Assembly (NCBI GenBank): GCA_002104905.1
Contig: MCFE01000291.1
Coordinates: forward strand, 1-64,000
Length of the DNA stretch: 64,000 bases
Direction: 5' to 3'
Source: Basidiobolus meristosporus CBS 931.73
Taxonomy: Eukaryota > Basidiobolomycota > Basidiobolomycetes > Basidiobolales > Basidiobolaceae
Positions within the stretch are counted from its first letter, which is position 1. Each line of letters begins with the position of its first letter. This document shows positions 55,006 through 64,000 of this stretch, in pieces. Made by a program: the position numbers and the translations under genes. Below the pieces are notes generated by a model. That model did no database searches. It was given only the letters and a program-made list of their open reading frames with translations, and was not told the DNA's origin.

Positions 55006-56282
55006 TTCAACGAAATTCGAAATCCTTACATGTGCGGTAACTAGCACAGATGCGCTATCACAACGGAGCAAAAGCAACTCAGATTTATCCACTTGCACTC
55101 AATATTTCTACGTTATACAGGATTTTGTCGTTTACATGTAACTTTTTTCTTTTTTACATTCGCTTGGGTTCGTCGTTTTTGGTCGATCTTTAGAATCTTC
55201 TATCAATCATACAAACAGAATTCCTCAAGTGTTCATTTCATCTCACGAAATTCTTGTTGTCACGTTGGGTCGGCAGAATCCTGTCATTCAGTCGATCTAA
55301 CCTAAAATCGAAATCCAAGGCCACTCTGTTTATTGTACGATTAAAGAGTTCATTTTCTATTTGATTCCAACGATGCTCTTCATCCATTCAACGCATTGAA
55401 TAGAGGATGAACCTGGTCCTGTATATAGTCAACACCTCTGGCAAAGCATCTCTCATGTCCTTGGGCTCCCGTATACAATGCCTGACCTAGGTTTTATTGG
55501 CTGCCATCACAAGGGCACCTTGAATTGGAAGTGATTGCTCTCGAGCAAAACAATCACATACCTCACAGCATTGTGATGTCATTGAGATGTGTAAGAGATA
55601 GCTAAAAACGAACATGAATGTTCTATGGCATATTTGGTAACTCATCATCATGATGTATTGGATAAGAAATGACTGGCAAATTAGCCGAAATATGACGTAA
55701 TTCAATCGAGAATGGTTAACTCGACCGAAGCATATAGCTAATGCAGAACATGCGGTTGCTTGTGTCACTACAGAGTGCCAATTGTCACCAAATAGCAGTT
55801 GCGCTACATCAGGACTGTGAAGACAAGGATTTAGGACAGGCAAATTCCAGTTTAAATTCCAAGAATGCGTCACGTTTAAAAACCAAAGTCGCTATAGAGC
55901 TAATGATGATCGTATCACCTTGTTACTCGGTTAGAGAAATGAGTGGCTGATGGGATGATGTACGTATTGTTTCGAGGTCACTGGATACATCTAAAGATCA
56001 AGACCTCTGGACGGTGCTAGCTTGGATGGTAAAGTGTTTATTGATAAAATCGGGATGGAGGTACAGGATATGTCTCCAGGAAGTGAAGCTTGTCACCCTA
56101 TTTTACATACATACTTTCTGCCAAGTTGGGAAGCAGAGTTAAGCGAGAGTATTTAGTGTCTAGAAAGATTGGTTAATCTAAACACAGCAATGAAAAGCAG
56201 AGTGCACGAGAATGTAGGTCCTAACTCGCTTCCTTGTTGATATTCGCTATTCTTATATGATTAGACCTTGACAGCAGAGGCT
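55006..56282. other. Convergent intergenic region SAPS / LysM
   Basis: About 1.28 kb. A 128-codon minus-strand frame (55873-55487) is Cys/Leu/Met-rich but has no recognisable domain. A 69-codon plus-strand frame overlaps it. I do not support either as a gene. Confidence 0.4.
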
Positions 56283-57222
56283 TTATGAGCTGTGAAGCTT
56301 GTCTGTAGGCGTCATCTGAATCCAGAGACCCTCTTCGTGACTCGGTACAAAGGGATCCCTTTTGGATCGTCGTAGAGTAGCATTATTCATCACACTCCAT
56401 GCATGACTCTGCTTTAGTGGTCGAGAAATAGAATCGACTGCACGGGATACCAAGTTTGTCAGTGGTTCAAGTATTTCACGAGAGTCTTCGAGAACACTAC
56501 TAGATGAGCTGAAAGTAAAGTTAAGAAAGGGTCTTTGAAGAATCGGGATTAAAAAAGCCTACCTCCAGCTCGAAGATGATCTGGGGGAGTACGAGTCCAC
56601 CTCCAATCTGCTTTCCACGTTCTTCCGGCTTTCCGAACTTTCGATGTCTTCTTTAGAAACAATCCGAGCGTCCAGTGTCTTTATCTCCGCATCTGTTATC
56701 GTGCAATGCAGAATGGGGATTTTCAATTCGCTTCGTAGTTGAAGAGGATCGCCCGACCATAGTTTATTTACACGCCGAAGCACCCCAACCTTTGCAAATA
56801 GGATTGGTACGTGAAAGATAGGTTAAAAGGGAGCAGGGCGGTTCGTAACTTACCTCTATACCATATTTCAAGGAAAGTCCAGCAAAAGTATCGGCGGGTT
56901 GAACCTTGTGAAGTAAGATTGCTTTGGCTCTTGGGATCTCAGAGAGATCAACTTGTGGCGAAGGGGCCTCTTCTATCGCTTTGACATTACTAGCGGTAGG
57001 CTTGATCGTCGAAATGCTAGAGGCGTCGAAAAAGCGTATCGAAGTTGGTTGTGGGGCTGTGGAAAAACGCTGGGCAACGCGGGGGGTTACGTTGTGCTCT
57101 TCAGTGATCTCCGTTGTCGTGGGTTCAGCTTCTTCTTGTCCCCGAGCAAACCATTGGTTAGCAGTTGAGTAGGTCGTTTCAGGAATAATACGTTGACGTC
57201 GATTTACTAAGTTGGAGCTCAT
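56283..57222 (-). CDS. Intracellular LysM-domain protein (LYSMD-like)
   Basis: Seen: three exons, 57222-56854, 56789-56563 and 56508-56283, sum to 822 nt (273 residues). One LysM motif straddles the first intron: LLHKVQPADTFAGLSLKYGI, then VGVLRRVNKLWSGDPLQLRS, at about residues 108-155. There is no signal peptide or transmembrane segment. The flanks are polar; the C-terminal region has many Ser, Arg and acidic residues and ends TDKLHSS. Known: LysM modules bind N-acetylglucosamine polymers when secreted. Eukaryotic intracellular versions (LYSMD1-4, and TLDc/OXR1-associated LysM) have unknown or stress-related roles. Lack of a secretion signal argues against a chitin-binding effector. The start ATG fits MSSNLVNRRQRIIPE; the open frame extends seven codons further without an ATG. 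Confidence 0.82.
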
Positions 57223-58473
57223 CGCTGGCCGAGTAACACTCAATACTATTGCAGCTGTATGTGATATATTAAGAAATGCGTAGGGACCTCGCGGAGGTGA
57301 TGTAGGCTCAAAATGCGGAAGAATGCGCTCTCAAAAGGTAAAGCTCGCTTTCGATGTGGATATTTCGCTTGAAATAGACTCTCGATGGTGCAAAGAATCA
57401 AAGAAAAACAGCTTGTGTAAAAATAAGATGCAGGAGTGATAGGGATGAAAGAAATAGAATAATTGGTGTACACCGGCCTCGCTTCCACTGCTAATACTAC
57501 AAACTGAATACGGATATTATTTATGGAATATTATTAGGATCTAGTTATGGCAGAAATTACCCAAAAGGGCTGATTAAGCTCAACGGGTGATGGTTCGATT
57601 GAAAGCCGATCAGATTTCCCATGTTTCAGGATGGTTGTGGAAGTGCCAAGAACGAAACATCTAACACTTCATTAAAATAACTTGGGATCCCTAGCATCCT
57701 GATACCACCGAGTTTTCGATGTGGAAGTATATTGTAGTGCATTTTGGTAAGCCGTCAAGGTGGATGCGGCTATCACTGCACTCTGATGAGTAGAAAGATT
57801 GCCGTTCCAGATGAGATGGGGATGCGGTTTCGTTGTGGTTGGCGCAGCTTTTCGGATCCCCAGCCATGGTGACCAAGTGCTGCCCACGTGTGAAGCTTGT
57901 TGAGGATGGTTTCTCTCACTCATACTAGGGATGGAGCAGGCAGATGTGACCTCATCATGGGCTGGTCACTGTGTTGGCCAATACGTCTGGCGTACATATT
58001 GGCCAACCTCAAAACTGGTTGTGTTTTGTTGACTTGCGAGGCAGGAGTTCACATACATGCAACGAATTGTAAGGGTGGTGCTTCCATGATTGGTACGAAT
58101 GTAGGCTCGGAAATTTCGACATCCTTTAACTATCCAAGGCTTAACTTGTATTGCGGTGTCGTAGCTGTGGAAGAATATGATTGATTGATTTACTCCGTTG
58201 ATTCGTGCAAATTATCTGATGCCAAATATAGCCGGTAATTACATCTTGTCAACTAAAATATCAACCTTTGGCCAATGATATGGGTCCACGCTCCCAGTCC
58301 TAGACACGTGATTTCAGAATCGATCTTTTATATTTCCCTCCCGACTCTGTTTGCAGCTGAGGAATCCCAAGTTTTATCTATTGATTAATTACTCTTTGGC
58401 CTGATTATTGTTTACTCTTCACTCCTATACTTGGTTTAAACCTGATTTTGACTAGCGGTATCCATAGAGCCAA
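57223..58473. other. Divergent intergenic region LysM / DnaJC3-like, one doubtful small frame
   Basis: About 1.25 kb. A minus-strand frame with a true ATG at 57923-57672 (83 codons, MSERNHPQQASHVGSTWSP...) has protein-like composition, but I recognise no family. It might be a small uncharacterised gene. The rest shows nothing definite. Confidence 0.35.
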
Positions 58474-60270
58474 ATGAAGCTGTACTTATACCTTTCGCCA
58501 GTTTTATCTCTCATACTCCCTTATGCAATCGGTGCCGAACATGAAAAGACCACTCAGCAATACCTTGACGAAGCGAATCGCATGTTGGCCGCTGGACGAT
58601 TCAATGAGGCGCTCTCCAGCTACGACTCAGCAATAGGTAATTCCTTATGCGGCATATTTGCAGAGTAATACTAACTTGACTCTCTGATGTAGAAAGAGAC
58701 CCTTCGAACTACCTAACCTATTTCAAGCGTGCTACAACGTACCTGTCGCTTGGTCGCAGCAATGCCGCCCTAGAGGATTTTAATAAAATTTTGGATATCA
58801 AACCCGATTTTGAACAGGTACTTCTCTTGGACGCCTTCGCGATAGACAACCTATTAACCTTCGTTTAGGCTCTATTTCAACGGGCGAAAATTAATCTCAA
58901 AGAAGGCTTCCTTTCCAAAGCAAAGTCTGATATTAAGGAATATATGCAGAAAAACCCGACGAGCTCTGAAGGGAAGAAATACGTAAGTCGGTCCTGAGTA
59001 TCGTTCTGCACAGTTTGGATTTTAACAGTTTTGATAAAGCTTGACGACGTTCAAGAAGCTGAAACGTCCATTGATTTAGGCGAGAATGCCCTCAAATCCA
59101 AGAATTATGACGACTGCATTAAGCATTATACGAAAGCCATCACAATTGCCTCCACCATGTCCAGTTTACGGCTCAAGAGAGCGGACTGCTATCTAAGGAA
59201 AGGAGAGATTGAAGCAGCAGTTGGCGATTTCTCGTAAGTGCTACTCTATCACAATATATTAAAGCCAGTCATCTCATTACTTCTTAAGTCGTGCAGCCAC
59301 TCTCAATCCAGCCGATGCCTCCAACTTGTACAAACTTTCCAACCTTCAATATTTCATTCTGTATGACCCACAACACGCCCTCAATTCAGTCAAACAATGC
59401 CTCACCTATGATCCCGATGACAAATTATGCAAGCCTATGTTCCGGAAAATCAAAAAGCTTGAGAAGGATATCAAAAAAGCTGAAACAGACGTGGAAAAGA
59501 AGCTCTACCTTGCTGCTGTCAACAAACTCATAGGCCCGAACTCAGATGATGGGTTAATTCACAAGGCAGAAGAAGAAGTCCGCCAAGCTCTGGAGTCTAT
59601 AGGAATATCGTCTAGCCCGAAGTCATTATTATACATCAAGCTCGCACAACTGTCCTGTAAAGCATATGTTGGCAGAAAGAACGGTGCGGCATCCAAACGT
59701 TGGTGCACAGAGGTTCTCAACTCCGACGAAAACAATGTGGAGGCGCTTGTGGGTCGCGGTGAAGCACATATGTTAAACGATGAATTCGAGGAAGCAGTTC
59801 GTGACTTCACCAAAGCCAACGAGCTAAATGGTCATGATCAAGAAATCCAAGAAAAGTTGATGCGAGCGCAAAGACTTTTGAAGCAGTCACAAACTAAGGA
59901 TTACTACAAGGTACTTGGCGTCAATAGATCAGCAACAAAACGCGAGATCAAGAAGGCATATCGCAAGTTGGCAGGCCAGTGGCATCCTGACAAGTACAAG
60001 GGTGACCTTTCACCCGACGCGGTCGCCAAAAAGATGAGTGAAATCAATGAGGCGTACGAAGTTCTAAGTGATGATGAACTCCGTGCCCGGTTCGACCATG
60101 GCGACGACCCTAATGACCCCACTGGTGGCCAGCAGCATCATGGCAATCCATTTGGACAAGGGAATCCTATGCAGTTCTTCTTCCAGAATGGTGGATCGGG
60201 CGGATTTGGAGGATTTCCATTTGGTGCTGGAGGAGATCAAGGCGGTTTCCAATTCAAGTATCATTATTAA
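58474..60270 (+). CDS. ER TPR/J-domain co-chaperone, DNAJC3 (P58IPK)-like
   Basis: Seen: five exons, about 58474-58636, 58693-58817, 58869-58982, 59029-59233 and 59289-60270, roughly 530 residues. A signal peptide ([20 protein letters not shown]) is followed by TPR repeats, for example [18 protein letters not shown] and [21 protein letters not shown] domain follows, [20 protein letters not shown] with the HPD triad in WHPDKYKG. A Gly/Phe-rich tail ends FQFKYHY; there is no KDEL. Known: luminal co-chaperone that hands unfolded clients to BiP/Kar2. Oddity: the exon 3-exon 4 junction (donor 58983, GTAAGT) is one nucleotide out of frame with every AG acceptor upstream of 59031. Either the sequence carries an indel, splicing is non-canonical, or the gene is damaged. 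All other junctions are in frame. Confidence 0.9.
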
Positions 60271-61504
60271 TTTGATATCTTTTGCCTTAGCGGCATGTTA
60301 CTCGGGCTTACTTCAGCTGGTCCAGTCTAAAGTAAATTGTGTGGAACATATTCATGAGATTTTGTAGGTTCTGTACCATTACACTTTATACATTTCTGTC
60401 TTTGAGCCATGTAATAAATACGTCCCGCTGGCAAATATAGCAATGGTGACTTTTCCCATCTACCGTCACTCATATAATGTAGCCTACTCGAGAGCAGAGT
60501 GATCCTCCCAGAGTAACATGAATGGCTTCAATAAAATCCAGGTGTGTATGAACTCGTTACCGCACTGGCTTGTTGATAATGAAGCAGCTGATTCAGATGG
60601 TCATCGCTGTCTAACATGAATCCAACGTTTGCTATATTATCATCTAGGTCCTGGCTTTTCTCAATTCCTAATTATCTACTAGTGTCTCGGGAGCGCAGGT
60701 TTTATGCTGTTATGCGCATCATTATCAAAGCATCATTCATTAGGGGACATGGTGTCTAAGACAGTTATAGCCACTGCTAATGCCCCTTCTAACTACTTCC
60801 GGATCCAGTAATGGCTTCGTTAAACGTTCTTGATTCCAGATCAAGAAGTAATTTCGTAAGGTTCATATTTGAAGTGTATCATGTGTTTAGCGCTTTCTAT
60901 ATTTCCAAATTACAAGTGACCTCACCACCTGAATGAAATGGACTTGTATCAGCGAGTACTTGCATGGGCCAAAAATCAGCAGTTGCTTCACTACGGTTGT
61001 GTGTGGTATGTACGGAACAATACACATGGACATTTTACTATTCAAAATAGATCACAGCGTAGAGCATTGCCAACTAGAGGTGCGGGTGCATTATCTTTCT
61101 ACTTGACAGCATGCAGCACAGGTGGAGCAATGACTGATTTTTGTGGTTGCATGTATTTTCTGTTCCAACGTCATTATTACACAAATATAAAACATCGTGA
61201 AAGCCTAACTTATCGAATTGCGATCACACCGCTTGTATATTTAATCCGCTGACTATGTGGTTGTCGTCTAATTCTGCAGCTCAGGCAAACTAACTCAATT
61301 TAGGGCCAATCTGTTATATATAATTGATGAATTTCCCATAAGGAGGCGATGAGAATACAAGCTGTGCTAGAATAAATTCCATCGATCGGGACACCCTGTG
61401 CTCAGCCCAATATAGCTAATCAACATATTTAAATAATCACCTTACTGCACTCCTGAGCTTTCAGAGGGGCTTGTTTGTGAAGCTTTCGGAGGACAGCCAT
61501 TTCA
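60271..61504. other. Intergenic, no gene recognised
   Basis: About 1.2 kb between two plus-strand genes. AATAAA-like signals (near 60413) follow the DnaJC3-like stop. A 104-codon frame at 60938-61252 (+) has no known motif and is treated as chance. Confidence 0.4.
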
Positions 61505-62869
61505 ATGTCTTTACCGCCGGAGATACTTACTGAAATCTTCTCTTACCTTGACAGCCCTGGCCAACTCTATTCATGTATCCGTGTTTGTACAATATGGAGC
61601 TGTATCGCTAGCTCCATGTTATGGTATTCTCCAAAGCCTTCAGGCCATGCAGTGAAAAGTATAACTCGTTTGCTGGTTTCCTTGCAAAGCGTGCAGTCTA
61701 GAAATGCGGAACATGAGGTCATGGAAAAGACGGCGCTCAACCCCGGGGTCTCCGTTGGCCCTCGCTCCTTCTTCACGTGTAACTATAGTCTGTTTGTCGA
61801 AGAGCTTAATTTCTCGTCTCAAAAATCCACTCAGCTGTACATTCAAGACCCCTTTATTCAAGCCATTGCCTCAAACTGTCCAAATATCAAGAAAGTCGAT
61901 CTTACAAACTGTTACAAGCTTACCGACATAGCCATTAAAGCCTTGAGCGCAAATTGCAGGAAGATAAGGCATTTCTCGATTGCTGGCTGCACCTCAATTT
62001 CTGATGCGGCCATCGCTACTATGGCTGATTGTTTCCCGCAGTTGCAAGTGTTATCCGTCAAGCATTGCTTTATAGGCGGATCCTCGCTAGCGTCAGTAGT
62101 TAAAGGATGCCCAAATTTAACTTCGCTTGACGTAAGCCATTGCCAGAATATAAGCAGACCAACTCTTGAATGTATATTCGGTACTGGCAGAAAATTTGAA
62201 TCACTCCAACTTGAATACTGTGGGGCTACTCACTCTGTTGTTCAAAAAATCGCAACCTATAGCGGAAGACTTAAGCACCTAAACCTCAACAACGTATACA
62301 TCTTGACTGATAGCACAATCATTGAGCTGGCCCATCGCTCATCTGCTCTGACTCACCTAGGCGTGGCTTCCAGCTCCATCTCGGACTCTGGAATATTGGC
62401 TCTGGCCCAAAACTGCCGTAAGCTGAAGTCAGTCGACATTTCTTACTGTGGTGCAGTTACTGATCAATCAATCCTGGCACTTGCTACACAATGCCCAGAG
62501 TTGGAACATTTATCAATGGGCTACTGTGACAAGATCTCGGATGTGGGCGTTATTACTCTCGCGAACTGTCTGCCGTATATTCGAAGTATTGACATCACAT
62601 TTTGTGGGCAAATTTCAGACGTTTCGGTCAAGGCTCTTCTTGGTAAATGTCTTAGATTGGAAAGCTTGAAAATGGGCTATTGCGTTCATGTAACCAAGGA
62701 GGCGATACACAGCATACCCGAAGGCCTAGTAACCCTACGCCATCTTAATGTATCTGGTATGCAGGACCTAAGAGATGATGACATAAGAACAATTATGAAG
62801 AAACATCCTCGCCTAAAGAACTTGGGGCTTAAAGGCTGTATGGATATATCTGATGAATTCTGGGGCTAG
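61505..62869 (+). CDS. F-box/leucine-rich-repeat protein (Grr1/Amn1-like)
   Basis: Seen: intronless, 454 residues. The F-box is SLPPEILTEIFSYLDSPGQL followed by CIRVCTIWSCIASSMLWYSP (residues 2-45). From about residue 120 to the end run some twelve Cys-containing LRRs (AMN1 type), for example LTDIAIKALSANCRKIRHFS, LASVVKGCPNLTSLDVSHC, SILALATQCPELEHLSMGYC and LKNLGLKGCMDISDEFWG. Known: such proteins are substrate receptors of SCF ubiquitin ligases; the F-box binds Skp1 and the LRR horseshoe binds clients. Yeast Grr1 (cyclins, nutrient signalling) has this plan but is much longer, with extra N- and C-terminal parts. The substrate here is unknown. The start, just inside the F-box, leaves no N-terminal extension. 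Confidence 0.92.
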   Translation: MSLPPEILTEIFSYLDSPGQLYSCIRVCTIWSCIASSMLWYSPKPSGHAVKSITRLLVSLQSVQSRNAEHEVMEKTALNPGVSVGPRSFFTCNYSLFVEELNFSSQKSTQLYIQDPFIQAIASNCPNIKKVDLTNCYKLTDIAIKALSANCRKIRHFSIAGCTSISDAAIATMADCFPQLQVLSVKHCFIGGSSLASVVKGCPNLTSLDVSHCQNISRPTLECIFGTGRKFESLQLEYCGATHSVVQKIATYSGRLKHLNLNNVYILTDSTIIELAHRSSALTHLGVASSSISDSGILALAQNCRKLKSVDISYCGAVTDQSILALATQCPELEHLSMGYCDKISDVGVITLANCLPYIRSIDITFCGQISDVSVKALLGKCLRLESLKMGYCVHVTKEAIHSIPEGLVTLRHLNVSGMQDLRDDDIRTIMKKHPRLKNLGLKGCMDISDEFWG

Positions 62870-63577
62870 GTGGGCTTTCACGGGATATCTACTTGGTTCC
62901 GTGGGAAATGCCTAAAACCAGTCTTTTTGATTTTCTTCTACACATATGTATGCTATTGCTTAAAGCGTTACTTTGCATCGCTTCTCATCCGCCGTAGTAT
63001 AAACACGCAACCCATATTCAGAATAATTCTTAAAATAACAGTCGCATTCATTTGCCCTAATCCGATCTGTCCTTCAAGAGATCCAACAGTGGGAGGTGCT
63101 AACCTGAAAATCTGGACTGCATCATGTCACAACTATTTCACCAGCGATCATAAACAAGAACATCCTCTAAATGTACATTGATTCCATGAGTTGAATTCGA
63201 GTAGGCCAAGCGAATGATGCCTCCGAGTGAACATCAAGAAAATAAACGAAGTCCGCTCTTTGGCGATCCACAATTGTAGCAAACCTCTCGGAGCCGCCAC
63301 TGGACAAACAAGAGATATTGCCAAGCCAAGTGTGATGGTTAGTTTATTGATTCCTTGGTAAACTGGTTGACACATTTGTCCATATGGGCTCAACTGAGAG
63401 GGCCAGGGTCGACATAAAATATTCAGTTAAAGATATTTAGTGTGGATTAAGGTTTGTTGTGTATCAAATGTGATCAAGTGCCGAAAACAGGGGTTATGAC
63501 TAATTATAAATAGCGATATATTAAATATACACGTATTAAGTATCAGGGGTTATTCACAAGAAGTCTTGGTGCCAAGC
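62870..63577. other. Convergent intergenic region F-box / MCU
   Basis: About 700 bp including both 3' UTRs. A hydrophobic minus-strand frame at 63393-63148 (81 codons; LTITLGLAISLVCPVAAPRG) is noted but lacks support. Confidence 0.4.
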
Positions 63578-64000
63578 TTAAGGAGTTTCGTACTCTTCCC
63601 GGATCCTTTCAATTCGCTTATTCATATCGTCTCGTTGCTGACTCAAGGCTCTGTACGCTTCGTGATCAAAGCCGTGTTTTGAATACAGCTTCAGTTGACG
63701 TCGGTTGACCGCATACTTCGTCAGAGACTCATAGGTATAATCTCTCTTGGTGATTAGGAAATAAAGATATCCAAATATTCCCACTCCAACTCCTGTGAAA
63801 TACGTAAACGGCTCCATGACTTGTGTAAAAGTGTGTGAGCACTTGAGCACATTGAATATCAAACTTCAACCAAGCTTACCATCCCAGCCGTAGTCCCACC
63901 ATGTAAGCTTCGCCATGACACCGAAGTAAGTGCACAAACCTGCCATGCCGCCGGCAACAAGTTTCTTGTGAGAGTTGGAGGCGTACGAGTCACATCTCTC
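63578..64000 (-). CDS. MCU: Mitochondrial calcium uniporter pore subunit (MCU), C-terminal part
   Basis: Seen: two exons, 64000-63880 (5' end outside the window) and 63819-63578. The first gives the end of an inner-membrane helix, LCTYFGVMAKLTWWDYG. The two then join as WDVMEPFTYFTGVGVGIFGY. This is the MCU pore loop and second helix, with DVME in place of the usual DIME; the acidic Asp and Glu of the selectivity filter are intact. The matrix tail is ITKRDYTYESLTKYA, YSKHGFDHEAYRALSQQRDD and NKRIERIREEYETP, matching the C-terminal coiled coil of MCU. Known: tetrameric Ca2+-selective channel of the mitochondrial inner membrane. Fungal MCUs work without EMRE in some lineages, while some ascomycete versions are inactive. 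The N-terminal domain cannot be judged here. Confidence 0.93.

Noticed and set aside
55487-55873. 128-codon minus-strand frame between SAPS and LysM genes
   Set aside because: Odd Cys/Met/Leu composition, no domain, no splice partners, and overlapped by an opposite frame.
57585-57605. Possible tRNA B-box (ggttcgatt)
   Set aside because: No matching A-box, cloverleaf or acceptor stem could be drawn around it.
60938-61252. 104-codon plus-strand frame before the F-box gene
   Set aside because: No recognisable domain, mixed composition, and no promoter or splice context to support it.

Overview
The window is eukaryotic nuclear DNA, almost certainly from a fungus. It has short GT-AG introns (mostly 50-70 nt), a fungal gene repertoire (Skt5/Chs4-type chitin synthase activator with a CAAX box, Ndt80-family regulator, Sen54, Sit4-associated SAPS protein, NudF/Lis1, Ach1-like CoA transferase) and a Ty1/copia retrotransposon family. 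Intron density (18 exons in one gene, 12 in another), a Med28-like Mediator subunit, a GLUT-like sugar transporter and a mitochondrial calcium uniporter point to an early-diverging, zygomycete-grade fungus rather than a yeast. That placement is inference. Exon structures were assembled by hand. For the complete multi-exon genes the summed exons are divisible by three and free of stops, except the DnaJC3-like gene, where one junction does not close. Mo25 and MCU are cut by the window edges and were checked only junction by junction.

Layout. 1-6.5 kb: Mo25 (-, cut by the left edge), Skt5-like protein (-), and a poorly resolved stretch with unassigned open frames. 6.5-7.1 kb: 2-Cys peroxiredoxin (+). 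7.1-13.8 kb: no recognisable gene; the second half is visibly richer in G+C. 13.8-15.9 kb: Ndt80-like regulator (-). 17.8-20.8 kb: graveyard of one copia/LTR family. 21.0-23.0 kb: Sen54 (-) and ribosomal protein S30 (+), divergent. 24.7-26.3 kb: sugar transporter. 27.8-28.7 kb: eIF4E. 29.5-30.4 kb: coactosin-like ADF-H protein. 30.8-31.9 kb: Cdc25-type phosphatase (-). 33.5-34.9 kb: acetyl-CoA hydrolase/CoA-transferase. 36.6-44.2 kb: LTR-rich block with an intact copia element nested inside two older LTRs. 44.9-45.5 kb: Med28-like protein. 46.3-48.0 kb: Lis1. 48.6-50.8 kb: AMSH/Sst2 deubiquitinase (-). 51.9-55.0 kb: SAPS protein. 56.3-57.2 kb: LysM protein (-). 58.5-60.3 kb: DnaJC3-like co-chaperone. 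61.5-62.9 kb: F-box/LRR protein. 63.6-64.0 kb: MCU (-, cut by the right edge).

The genes are independent housekeeping loci, not a cluster or pathway. Neighbours often lie head-to-head (Sen54/S30, AMSH/SAPS, LysM/DnaJC3) or tail-to-tail (coactosin/Cdc25, Lis1/AMSH, SAPS/LysM, F-box/MCU). I found no CRISPR array, operon or convincing tRNA gene. The most distinctive structure is the three-generation nest of LTRs at 37.1-42.5 kb. Its youngest member is a coding-intact copia element whose primer-binding site matches a half initiator-tRNA and overlaps the likely polyprotein start codon. I see no evidence for a novel multi-gene system.
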